Shown here one piece after another: positions 47,026 to 54,170 of a stretch of 64,000 bases of DNA. Both the position numbers and the translations under genes were made by a program. The first letter of the stretch is position 1. Each line of letters opens with the position of its first letter. The notes beneath the pieces are model-generated. The model was not told the DNA's origin. It ran no database searches and was given only the letters and a program-made list of their open reading frames with translations. Source of the stretch: Candidatus Pelagibacter sp. (GTDB taxonomy: Bacteria > Pseudomonadota > Alphaproteobacteria > Pelagibacterales > Pelagibacteraceae); assembly GCA_028222435.1 (NCBI GenBank), contig JAOIST010000002.1, positions 1-64,000 of the forward strand, in the 5' to 3' direction.

Positions 47026-47057
47026 AATGGCCTAGTAAGGATTAGGCCATTGTTTTT
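47026..47057 (+). terminator. Intrinsic terminator before purE
   Basis: Nine-base perfect stem AATGGCCTA/TAGGCCATT (47026-47034 with 47043-47051), eight-base loop, then GTTTTT. Strong Rho-independent terminator for the plus-strand transcript carrying the 39-residue ORF (and perhaps ybgC). Confidence 0.8.
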
Positions 47058-47082
47058 ATAGCCAAAATTGTTAAATTAATTT

Positions 47083-47571
47083 GTGAAAAGTAATAAACAA
47101 AATAATAAAGTGGCTATCATTATGGGGTCACAATCCGACTATTCCGTAATGAAAGAGTGTGAGAAAATACTCAAGATTTTAAAGGTTAAATTTCAAGTTT
47201 TAATTGTTAGCGCGCATAGAACCCCTCAAAGAATGTTTCAGTTTGCAGAGAAGGCAGAAAAAAATGGCTTTGGAGTAATTATAGCAGGTGCTGGCGGTGC
47301 GGCGCATCTAGCTGGAATGGTAGCATCTTTAACAACGTTACCAGTGCTTGGTGTACCTATAGAAACTAAAAAATTAAAAGGGCTCGACAGTTTACTTTCT
47401 ATGGTTCAAATGCCAAAAGGGGTGCCAATAGGGTGTTTAGCAATAGACGGAGCTTTTAATGCTGGTGTGCTCGCAGCTTCAATAATTGGTAATTATGATG
47501 AAAAGGCTAAATCTAATTTAGAAAAGTGGAGACGTCTTCAAACCCAATCCATTAAAAAAAAACCTAAGTAA
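47083..47571 (+). CDS. purE: N5-carboxyaminoimidazole ribonucleotide mutase PurE
   Basis: Purine-synthesis enzyme that moves the carboxyl group of N5-CAIR to C4. It has 162 residues, and the motifs MGSQSDYSVM, SAHRTPQRM, IIAGAGGAAHLAGM and PVLGVPIETK are all intact. It starts at a GTG; no ATG is suitably placed. Next to purK, it forms the two-step bacterial route. Confidence 0.95.
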   Translation: MKSNKQNNKVAIIMGSQSDYSVMKECEKILKILKVKFQVLIVSAHRTPQRMFQFAEKAEKNGFGVIIAGAGGAAHLAGMVASLTTLPVLGVPIETKKLKGLDSLLSMVQMPKGVPIGCLAIDGAFNAGVLAASIIGNYDEKAKSNLEKWRRLQTQSIKKKPK

Positions 47572-47574
47572 TTA

Positions 47575-48618
47575 ATGTCTAACATCACTTTAGGAATTAT
47601 AGGCTCAGGTCAGTTAGGATCCATGCTATGCCAGGCAGCTAAAAAACTTAAAATCAAGACAGTTGTGATATCAGATGATGAACAAGGTCCAGCACAGAAC
47701 TATGCTAATCAATTTATTTTTGCAAAATATGACGATCAGCAAAAGATAAAAGAATTTATAGATAACGTAGATGTAGTGACTTTTGAATTCGAAAATATTC
47801 CAATTGATATTTTAAAACAGATAGAAAAAGAAAAAAAAGTTTTACCTAAACCAGAAATTAACAAAATTATACAAAATAGAAAATTAGAAAAATCTTTTGT
47901 TAATGATTTAGGTATTGCAACAACCAAATGGGCTTTTATAGCAAAAGCAGATGACGTCACTAAACACAGCAACTTGTTACCAGGAATTTTAAAAACAAAC
48001 ACGCTTGGATATGATGGTCACGGTCAATTTGTATTAAACTCATTAGATGATGTTAAAAAGGATTGGTGTTTCACTGCTGATTATATTTTAGAAAAGAAGG
48101 TAAATTTAAAAAAAGAAATTTCAGTTATTATTACAAGATTTATTAATGGAGAAACTTTTTCTTACGAGCCTATAGAAAATATGCACAAAGACCAAATTCT
48201 TAAGCATTCAAAAATTCCAGCTAATATTAATCAGGATATTTATGAAAAGGCTCAAAATAATGCAAAGCTAATCGCTGATAAACTTGATTATGTAGGAACA
48301 ATGTGTGTTGAGTATTTTATAGATCAAGATGACAATTTATTGGTGAATGAAATTGCACCACGAGTTCATAATTCAGGTCATTTAACAATCAATGCTTTTA
48401 ATATAAGTCAATTTGAAAATCATGTTAGAGCAGTATGTGGCTTTAAATTTGAGAAAACCCAAAAAAATTCTAATGCTGAAATGATAAATATTCTAGGAAA
48501 AGAAATTGAAGAATACAGGTCAAAAACTTTTGAAGAAGGCGAATTCTTTTTTGATTATGGAAAAAAAATCATTAAAGAAAAGAGAAAAATGGGTCACCTT
48601 ACAATTTTAAAAAAATAA
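47575..48618 (+). CDS. purK: N5-carboxyaminoimidazole ribonucleotide synthase PurK
   Basis: ATP-grasp enzyme that carboxylates AIR with bicarbonate to form N5-CAIR, the PurE substrate. It has 347 residues. It starts LGIIGSGQLGSMLCQAA, with the ATP-grasp segment LKTNTLGYDGHGQF and the closing motif VNEIAPRVHNSGH. It begins three bases after purE, and its stop directly abuts that of the convergent dioxygenase. Confidence 0.95.
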   Translation: MSNITLGIIGSGQLGSMLCQAAKKLKIKTVVISDDEQGPAQNYANQFIFAKYDDQQKIKEFIDNVDVVTFEFENIPIDILKQIEKEKKVLPKPEINKIIQNRKLEKSFVNDLGIATTKWAFIAKADDVTKHSNLLPGILKTNTLGYDGHGQFVLNSLDDVKKDWCFTADYILEKKVNLKKEISVIITRFINGETFSYEPIENMHKDQILKHSKIPANINQDIYEKAQNNAKLIADKLDYVGTMCVEYFIDQDDNLLVNEIAPRVHNSGHLTINAFNISQFENHVRAVCGFKFEKTQKNSNAEMINILGKEIEEYRSKTFEEGEFFFDYGKKIIKEKRKMGHLTILKK

Positions 48619-49428
48619 TTATTTTATTGTAATCCTGTGCATTACCCGTTGGCAATTTTTTATCTCACTTGCCATATGCAAAATACTTAGATTGTCCCAT
48701 AAGCAGACATCACCTTTTGACCACTCATAAGAGAATATAAATTCTTCCTTATTAACATGATCGATTAAATAATCTTTTAAATAAGCAGCATCTTCATCAT
48801 TAACGTTTTTGATTTTAATTAAATGCCCAGGAGAAACATATAATGTTTTTTTCCCATCAACGGTTTTTACGATGGGATGTTCTGCTTCCATGCTTTCAGA
48901 GGATTTAATCCCCATCTCTTTCTCTCTTTCTAATCTGGTAACCGCAATTGGCCCTGCCGAAGAAAAAACACCTGTGGCATCTTTTATTTTATTTTTAATT
49001 TCTTCAGGTAATTTTTCATAAGCATTAAACCCCGATGAAAATATTGTATTTCCTTGACCTGTTGGAATTTCTATTCCCATTAACATTGTATATCGAGGGC
49101 GATCATCACCTAAATAGCTAGTATCTTGGTGAAGCCAACTTGAACCAAAACTTAAATTTTTATCGCTTGGCTTTCTTTCAATAACATTAATAAATGGAAA
49201 TTTTTTATCCAACCCTTTTAATCTAGGATAAACAACAGGTTGCCCAATATTCTTAGCAAAATTTTGATAAGACTCAGGATCAAGATTTTGTTTTTTAATA
49301 AAAATAACGCCAAATTCATTTAAAGTTTTTTTTAATTCTATTGTTTGATTTTGATCTAAATTATTTAAATCAACACTATTGATATATGCTCCTACATTAT
49401 TTGTTCCTGGTGTAATAGATAAGCTCAT
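48619..49428 (-). CDS. TauD/TfdA-family Fe(II)/2-oxoglutarate dioxygenase
   Basis: 269 residues with the 2-His-1-carboxylate iron site: His100 and Asp102 in WLHQDTSY, and the distal His in SILHMASE (about 251) with the 2-oxoglutarate Arg after it. Family members release sulfite from taurine, or oxidise other small acids. Nearby genes (purK, SRAP) do not indicate the substrate. Confidence 0.87.
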   Translation of the reverse strand: MSLSITPGTNNVGAYINSVDLNNLDQNQTIELKKTLNEFGVIFIKKQNLDPESYQNFAKNIGQPVVYPRLKGLDKKFPFINVIERKPSDKNLSFGSSWLHQDTSYLGDDRPRYTMLMGIEIPTGQGNTIFSSGFNAYEKLPEEIKNKIKDATGVFSSAGPIAVTRLEREKEMGIKSSESMEAEHPIVKTVDGKKTLYVSPGHLIKIKNVNDEDAAYLKDYLIDHVNKEEFIFSYEWSKGDVCLWDNLSILHMASEIKNCQRVMHRITIK

Positions 49429-50055
49429 TTAATTTACAGGTTTAATTAGTGCCGGGTCATTGTTAATTGGATTATTAACATCTTTAGATATTTCATGAAA
49501 TTTTAATGCAGGAGGTTTAATAGAGTTTAAAATTTCCATAGCGTCTTTTTTAATATTTAAATAATTATTAATCTGACTTTGATTGATGATCAAGGGTTCT
49601 CGATGGTGAATAGTGCTAATTTTTTCAGTGGCTTCTCTTGTTATAATGCAAAATTGATTGTTTTGATAAATAGCTGCAAAAAACATAATTTCATCATCTT
49701 CTTTGGCAAAGTAATATGGAATTTTATTTTTATCTTCTCTTTTCCATTCATAGTATCCGTCTGCAGGAACAATACATCTTGAAGTTTGTATTAAATTTTT
49801 AAAAGTAACTTTTTCCATTAGCGTTTCTTTTCTTGCGTTTATTAATGGTGAAAATTTATCTAGTTTTTTTGACCATCCAGGAACAAGACCCCATTCACAT
49901 AATTCTAGCGCTTTCCCATTAGTATATGATTTGATGATAGGAAGTTTTTGTGTTGGGTGAGCGTTATAGTTTTCATTATCTTCAACTTTGATGTTAGTTT
50001 TGACTAAATCTATTGTTTTGCTTACAGGCTTAGTAATTTTATAACGTCCACACAT
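49429..50055 (-). CDS. SRAP (YedK/HMCES) family DNA-protein crosslink protein
   Basis: 208 residues with the SRAP signature: catalytic Cys2 exposed after Met removal (MCGRY), the active-site NARKET (about 75), a DGYYEWK segment (about 99) and the ITREATEKISTIHHREPLI segment with the catalytic His. The family traps abasic sites in single-stranded DNA. The ATG overlaps the stop of a 36-residue ORF upstream (TAATG). Confidence 0.92.
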   Translation of the reverse strand: MCGRYKITKPVSKTIDLVKTNIKVEDNENYNAHPTQKLPIIKSYTNGKALELCEWGLVPGWSKKLDKFSPLINARKETLMEKVTFKNLIQTSRCIVPADGYYEWKREDKNKIPYYFAKEDDEIMFFAAIYQNNQFCIITREATEKISTIHHREPLIINQSQINNYLNIKKDAMEILNSIKPPALKFHEISKDVNNPINNDPALIKPVN

Positions 50056-50165
50056 TATTTTTTCTTCTTTTCCTTTTTAAGTTTTCTTTTTTGTTTCAAT
50101 GTTAATTTAGCCTTTTTCATTATACTTGTATCTTTAAAGCTTTTTCCTGAGTATCTTTTAGACAT
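50055..50165 (-). CDS. 36-residue Lys-rich small protein coupled to the SRAP gene
   Basis: ATG at 50165, 36 codons, stop TAA overlapping the SRAP ATG by one base. A possible AGGT ribosome site lies eight bases upstream. The peptide starts MSKRYSGKSFKDTS and has 16 Lys in 36 residues, ending KKEKKKK. The TAATG junction suggests coupled translation. It may be a DNA- or ribosome-associated peptide, or simply a translational booster for SRAP; no homologue is recognised. Confidence 0.55.
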   Translation of the reverse strand: MSKRYSGKSFKDTSIMKKAKLTLKQKRKLKKEKKKK

Positions 50166-50359
50166 TTTTATTACCTGTTTTTATTATCTTTAGAATACCT
50201 TTTGTGTTTCTCTTTTGTCTTCTTTTTTTCATTTTAAGTCTAAAGCTCTTTCTTTTCTTTCTTTTTCTCATGTTCAATCATAACAAAGTCTTGCTAAGGT
50301 TCAACCGAGGGTATAAAGACCCACTAATAGTAAGATTTTACTTAAAAAACAAAATTCAG
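50166..50359 (+). other. Long C/T-rich leader of the DEAD-box helicase gene
   Basis: 194 bases between the small reverse-strand ORF and the helicase ATG. About 50196-50275 is strongly pyrimidine-rich on the plus strand (T and C runs). The remainder contains a GAGGGTATAAAGACCC-like segment (about 50307-50322) whose ends GGGT/ACCC can pair. No good ORF start with a ribosome site is seen. Such leaders of RNA-helicase genes are often regulatory, but nothing here proves it. Confidence 0.4.
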
Positions 50360-51709
50360 ATGGAAAATTTTTTATCACTTAAACTTGAGCAGATTCTCAT
50401 GGATTCTATAGCCAAGATTAACTTTAAGACACCTACACCTATTCAAGCCGAGGCAATTCCTGTTGCGTTAGAGGGAAAAGATATTCTTGGTACAGCCCAG
50501 ACAGGAACTGGGAAAACGGCGGCATTTGGCATTCCACTTATAAATTTTCTTTTAAAAACAAAAAAAGATACAGCTTTAGTAATGACACCAACAAGAGAAT
50601 TAGCAACTCAAGTTATGCAAACAATGACTAATTTAATAGGAAGAGGAAATATAAGAACAGCTTTATTAATCGGCGGCGATTCCATGCAAAAACAACTTAA
50701 ACAAATGAAAAGAAACCCAAGATTGATTGTTGGCACACCCGGAAGAATCAATGATCACCTATCTCGCCGAACTTTAAAACTTAATAATACAACTTTTTTA
50801 GTTCTAGACGAGTCAGACAGGATGTTAGATATGGGTTTCACTCCTCAAATTAATCAAGTTCTAGAAACTGTTCCAAATAAACATCAGACACTATTATTTT
50901 CAGCAACTTTACCTGGCAACATCATAAGATTAGCAGAAAAATATTTAAATAAACCTGTAAGAATTTCAGTTGGTTCTACATCGACACCAATTGCAAAAAT
51001 TAAACAAGAAGTAATACGCGTGAAAGACGGAGATAAATACAATCAATTAATAAAAGAAATCTACACTCGCCAAGGCTCAATTTTAATCTTTGTTAAGACT
51101 AGGAGAAATGCTGAAAAAATGGTTAAGAGATTAAAATATGATGACCATGATGCTGATGCAATACATGGCAATTTAAGACAAAATAAAAGGGATAGAGTTA
51201 TTAAAGCTTTTAGGAACAATCATTTCAGAATTTTAGTAGGAACAGATGTCGCTAGTAGAGGGCTCGATATTCCCGCTATTAAGCATGTAATTAATTTTGA
51301 TCTACCGCAAGTTCCCGAAGACTTCATTCACAGAATTGGAAGAACCGCCAGAGCAGGGGCTGAAGGTTCAGCATTAAGTTTTGTAGGCGGCGAAGATAGA
51401 TCAAAATGGAATGCCATACAGCGTTTGATTGATCCAAATTTTAGAGCAGAACCTGGAAGTGAAGCAACTGGAAGAAGAAAAAGAGGAGGACGCTCTTTTG
51501 ATAGACGCGGCCGTAGAGGTGGTTCTAGATTTAAAAAAAGAGATGATCGAAACGACAGAGGCAGCAGAGACGAAAGACCAGGTTCTAGATTTAAAAAAAG
51601 AGATGATCGAAACGACAGAGGCAGCAGAGACGAAAGACCAGGTTCTAGATTTAAAAAAAGCTTTACTAATAAAAAAAGTTCTTTTAAGAAAAAAAGATTT
51701 AAAGATTAG
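50360..51709 (+). CDS. DEAD-box RNA helicase (RhlE/DeaD type) with repeated basic tail
   Basis: 449 residues. The RecA-like core has a Q motif (KINFKTPTPIQAEAIP), Walker A AQTGTGKT (about 46-53), PTRELA, TPGR, a DESD variant of the DEAD box (LVLDESDRMLDMG), SAT, and HRIGRTAR. The tail after about residue 370 is Arg/Lys/Gly/Asp-rich with two exact 20-residue repeats. The start is the ATG at 50360 (MENFLSLKLEQIL); the frame extends upstream only through a hydrophobic stretch encoded by the pyrimidine-rich leader. It overlaps the convergent FAH gene by four bases. Probably ribosome assembly or mRNA remodelling in the cold. Confidence 0.9.
   Translation: MENFLSLKLEQILMDSIAKINFKTPTPIQAEAIPVALEGKDILGTAQTGTGKTAAFGIPLINFLLKTKKDTALVMTPTRELATQVMQTMTNLIGRGNIRTALLIGGDSMQKQLKQMKRNPRLIVGTPGRINDHLSRRTLKLNNTTFLVLDESDRMLDMGFTPQINQVLETVPNKHQTLLFSATLPGNIIRLAEKYLNKPVRISVGSTSTPIAKIKQEVIRVKDGDKYNQLIKEIYTRQGSILIFVKTRRNAEKMVKRLKYDDHDADAIHGNLRQNKRDRVIKAFRNNHFRILVGTDVASRGLDIPAIKHVINFDLPQVPEDFIHRIGRTARAGAEGSALSFVGGEDRSKWNAIQRLIDPNFRAEPGSEATGRRKRGGRSFDRRGRRGGSRFKKRDDRNDRGSRDERPGSRFKKRDDRNDRGSRDERPGSRFKKSFTNKKSSFKKKRFKD
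51521..51660 (+). repeat. Exact 60-bp tandem repeat in the helicase tail
   Basis: Two identical 60-base copies (51541-51600 and 51601-51660) preceded by a 20-base partial copy (51521-51540) identical to the end of the unit. Each unit encodes 20 residues (RDDRNDRGSRDERPGSRFKK order). The DNA identity, not just the protein identity, points to recent or ongoing slippage or recombination. Confidence 0.95.
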
Positions 51710-52545
51710 TTCTGTTCTACGATTAATTGATTTTGTTCACCTAAAAAATCAACTTTTAAATTAAGTTTATCACCATCTTGTAAAAACTTAGGTTCAGACA
51801 TTTCCATTGCAGTTCCTGCGGGTGTCCCTGTTGTGATAATGGTTCCTGGATATAACGTCATAAACTGGCTGATGTGAGCTATTAGATAATTAAAACTAAA
51901 TATCATTCTCTTCGTGTTTCCAGTTTGTCTTCTGTCTCCATTTACATCTAAGGAAAGATTTACATTATTAATGTCATTAATTTCATCTTTTGTAACAAGA
52001 TAAGGACCACACGGACCTGCAATAGACTTACCCTTAATCCATTGACCACCTCGTTCCTTTTGCCAAGAACGTTCTGAAATATCATTAACAATACAATAAC
52101 CAAAAACATGGTCTTGAGCTTTGTTTTCGGAAATATTTTTCCCCTCTTTACCAATTATCATTGCCACTTCCACTTCATAGTCCATTTTATTTGCAGCTTT
52201 CGGTTTGATTATTGGATCGTTAGGACCCTGAATACAGCCAGAACTTTTATTAAATAGAATAGGCTCATTTGGAAGTTTAGAATTTGTACCTTCTGCATGG
52301 GCTTTATAATTTAAACCGATCGCTAAAAAGTCTACTGGATTAGATACACAACTTCCAATTCTAGTCTTTGCATCAATTTCTTTTAATTTTGATAAATCAA
52401 CTTTTGATAATTTATCTAAAGTAGACTCATTTAATGTGTCAGGACTTAAATTTTGAATAAGCGAAGATAAATCTCTTATTTGATTGTTAGAGTCTAAGGC
52501 AGCAACTTTTTCCTGGCCTTTATTACCTACTCTTAATAACTTCAT
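51706..52545 (-). CDS. Fumarylacetoacetate hydrolase (FAH) family protein
   Basis: 279 residues. A small N-terminal domain is followed by the FAH fold with FLAIGLNYKAHA, the metal-binding Glu in NKMDYEVEVAMIIGK, VNDISERSWQ, GKSIAGPCGP and the TIITTGTPAGTAM motif. Members hydrolyse acylpyruvates, oxaloacetate or related 2,4-dioxo acids; which is the case here is unclear. It overlaps the helicase stop by four bases. Confidence 0.88.
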   Translation of the reverse strand: MKLLRVGNKGQEKVAALDSNNQIRDLSSLIQNLSPDTLNESTLDKLSKVDLSKLKEIDAKTRIGSCVSNPVDFLAIGLNYKAHAEGTNSKLPNEPILFNKSSGCIQGPNDPIIKPKAANKMDYEVEVAMIIGKEGKNISENKAQDHVFGYCIVNDISERSWQKERGGQWIKGKSIAGPCGPYLVTKDEINDINNVNLSLDVNGDRRQTGNTKRMIFSFNYLIAHISQFMTLYPGTIITTGTPAGTAMEMSEPKFLQDGDKLNLKVDFLGEQNQLIVEQN

Positions 52546-52569
52546 GGAATAATTTTAAATAAGATTTTA

Positions 52570-53019
52570 CTATTTTACAAATCTTTTAATTCTCTCTTCA
52601 GTCGTTGTATCAGGGCCAGAGTAAGGGGTTTCGTATGAATTCGTTCTAGTTAAAACATCAATTCCTTTAGTAAAAATAAAAATAAAAAAGATTATAAAAA
52701 AAACAGCAAAGATTTTGGCAGGGTTATAGTTTCCTGATTGAAATACACTTACAGCCTGTTCTTGCTTTTTATGGAAAAATTTGAAAGTCAAATATACTGC
52801 AATGATTAAACCGATATGACCCATTACTACACCTGCCCATCCAAAAATGAATGATGTAATTGAAAAAACATATAAACTAAAAACTGTTGACCAAACAAAA
52901 GATAAAACAATTAAAATTTGTAATCGCACAGATTTTGGTAAACTGCGCAAATCGTTTTTAGTGTCATCAAACATAATATTTGCTGACTCGATCATAAAAT
53001 TTCTAAATTTTTCTAACAT
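52570..53019 (-). CDS. Membrane protein of unknown function
   Basis: 149 residues with about three hydrophobic segments (about 32-55, 58-82, 103-122) between a charged N-terminus and a charged C-terminal tail. No motif is recognised. It follows the quinone-reductase gene by 38 bases in the same direction and precedes the FAH gene by 24 bases, so an operon is possible. Confidence 0.65.
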   Translation of the reverse strand: MLEKFRNFMIESANIMFDDTKNDLRSLPKSVRLQILIVLSFVWSTVFSLYVFSITSFIFGWAGVVMGHIGLIIAVYLTFKFFHKKQEQAVSVFQSGNYNPAKIFAVFFIIFFIFIFTKGIDVLTRTNSYETPYSGPDTTTEERIKRFVK

Positions 53020-53057
53020 ATTAATTCTTATAACTTTAAAATCTAAAAAGTAAATTG

Positions 53058-53642
53058 TTACAATTGTTGCACAGTTTTTCTTACTTTTTCCATGTGTTTT
53101 TCAAAAATCTCTTTTGGCATATTTGGCAAAACTTCATAGAAACGAAGATATTTTACTTTCATTCCACACAGTCCATTAAAGACCATTTTTTTAATTCTTC
53201 TTGGAATCTGTTGAATAATTGCTGAGACAAAAAAACTTGGACCTCCATAAGTCATACTAATAATAGCTGTTTTATTTTTTAACGCATTGGGAACAGGATA
53301 ACCCCAGTTTCCAATAATTTTCTTATAACTAAAACTCCAAGGCGGAGTAAATACATTTGCAATAAAATTTTCAGTTGCAGAATTCATAATATAGTTATGA
53401 CAAGGGCTCATGACGAGAAATACATCTGCTTGTCCTATCCTTTTTCTATAATCCAATATTTGTTCTGTTGTTTTATTGTTGTTCCAAAACTCAATGGTTT
53501 TTTCCTCATAAATATTAATTAGATCTATTTCATGATTAAGTTTTTTAGCTTCTTCGATGAAAGCATCTCGAACAGCAGCATTAAAACTAGAACCAGGTTT
53601 GTAATTATTATGACCGAACGCAATGAATATTCGTTTTGACAT
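53058..53642 (-). CDS. NAD(P)H quinone reductase-like flavodoxin-fold protein
   Basis: 194 residues of the flavodoxin_2 fold (MdaB/KefF/NQO type): N-terminal IFIAFGHNNYKPGSSFNAAVRDAF, central QADVFLVMSPCHNYIMNSA and the PPWSFSYKKIIG and TYGGPSFF segments that contact FMN/FAD. Probably a cytosolic two-electron quinone reductase. It starts three bases after a 51-residue membrane protein gene. Confidence 0.8.
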   Translation of the reverse strand: MSKRIFIAFGHNNYKPGSSFNAAVRDAFIEEAKKLNHEIDLINIYEEKTIEFWNNNKTTEQILDYRKRIGQADVFLVMSPCHNYIMNSATENFIANVFTPPWSFSYKKIIGNWGYPVPNALKNKTAIISMTYGGPSFFVSAIIQQIPRRIKKMVFNGLCGMKVKYLRFYEVLPNMPKEIFEKHMEKVRKTVQQL

Positions 53643-53645
53643 TAA

Positions 53646-53801
53646 TTACGTGTCTACATCATTTTTCTTATCTTTCCAGAAAAAAATACCGCTACCAATA
53701 CCAATAGCTACCGCTGAAACTATCCAACTATACTCTTGTTCTGAATAAAGGACGAGCCCACCAAAGACTATTATGATTATTCCAAGCGTTTTATTATTCA
53801 T
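53646..53801 (-). CDS. 51-residue membrane protein
   Basis: ATG at 53801, 51 codons, stop at 53646-53648. Two hydrophobic segments (about 5-18 and 26-43, Gly-rich GIGSGIF) separated by a short acidic loop (EQEY) and a charged C-terminus (WKDKKNDVDT) suggest a two-pass membrane protein. It is three bases upstream of the quinone-reductase gene in the same direction, so probably co-transcribed. Not recognised; composition is protein-like. Confidence 0.55.
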   Translation of the reverse strand: MNNKTLGIIIIVFGGLVLYSEQEYSWIVSAVAIGIGSGIFFWKDKKNDVDT

Positions 53802-53854
53802 TGACAATTTTATTACTTATAATAAAGTTCAACTAACCATAAGTCATGGAAAAA

Positions 53855-53881
53855 AGACTCCGCATCTACATGCGGGACTCT
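53855..53881 (+). ncRNA. Stem-loop in the leader of the 63-residue protein gene
   Basis: CCGCAT/ATGCGG (53860-53865 with 53870-53875), four-base loop CTAC, and outer AGA/TCT pairs (53855-53857 with 53879-53881). It lies 40 bases upstream of the ATG at 53922, in a leader that carries a good ribosome site (AAGGAGATG). Could be a regulatory element or just a leader hairpin. Confidence 0.35.
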
Positions 53882-53921
53882 ATAAAGGGGTTACAAAGTA
53901 GGTTGAAAGAAAGGAGATGTG

Positions 53922-54113
53922 ATGAATAGATTTTCACGTTTGCTTGGTGAGTTCAGCCGAAACAGTCAGAAGGCTAAACTTGCACAGCAACTTAATAAAA
54001 AAGTCGAAGCTCCAGAAGCTAATGCGAATGGAACAAGCGGCTATTTGATTAAGGAAGGCAAAAATGCTGGAAAAGTTCTCAAGCATTTAAAAACTGATCG
54101 ATCAAAGCTTTAA
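53922..54113 (+). CDS. 63-residue basic protein of unknown function
   Basis: The ATG at 53922 has a strong AGGAG seven bases upstream (a GTG immediately before it is an alternative). The protein is basic, starts MNRFSRLLGEFSRNSQKAKLAQ, and ends GYLIKEGKNAGKVLKHLKTDRSKL. It has no membrane segment. A clear terminator follows. The strong translation signal is unusual among its neighbours and suggests good expression. No family recognised. Confidence 0.7.
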   Translation: MNRFSRLLGEFSRNSQKAKLAQQLNKKVEAPEANANGTSGYLIKEGKNAGKVLKHLKTDRSKL

Positions 54114-54125
54114 TAAATCTTTATA

Positions 54126-54149
54126 GAGTGGGGTTTTAATACCCCACTC
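54126..54149 (+). terminator. Intrinsic terminator after the 63-residue protein gene
   Basis: Nine-base perfect stem GAGTGGGGT/ACCCCACTC (54126-54134 with 54141-54149), loop TTTAAT, then a modest T-rich stretch (AAGTCTTTAAT). Strong G+C-rich hairpin for this genome; separates the small gene from rlmN. Confidence 0.75.
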
Positions 54150-54170
54150 AAGTCTTTAATATCTTCATTG

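Noticed and set aside
50204..50359. Hydrophobic N-terminal extension of the helicase
   Set aside because: It is translated from pyrimidine-rich DNA and precedes the normal Q-motif N-terminus; no helicase of this type has such an anchor.
51429..51764. Repeat-containing ORF in a second frame of the helicase tail
   Set aside because: It exists because the 60-bp repeat is a multiple of three and stays open in another frame; no start signal.
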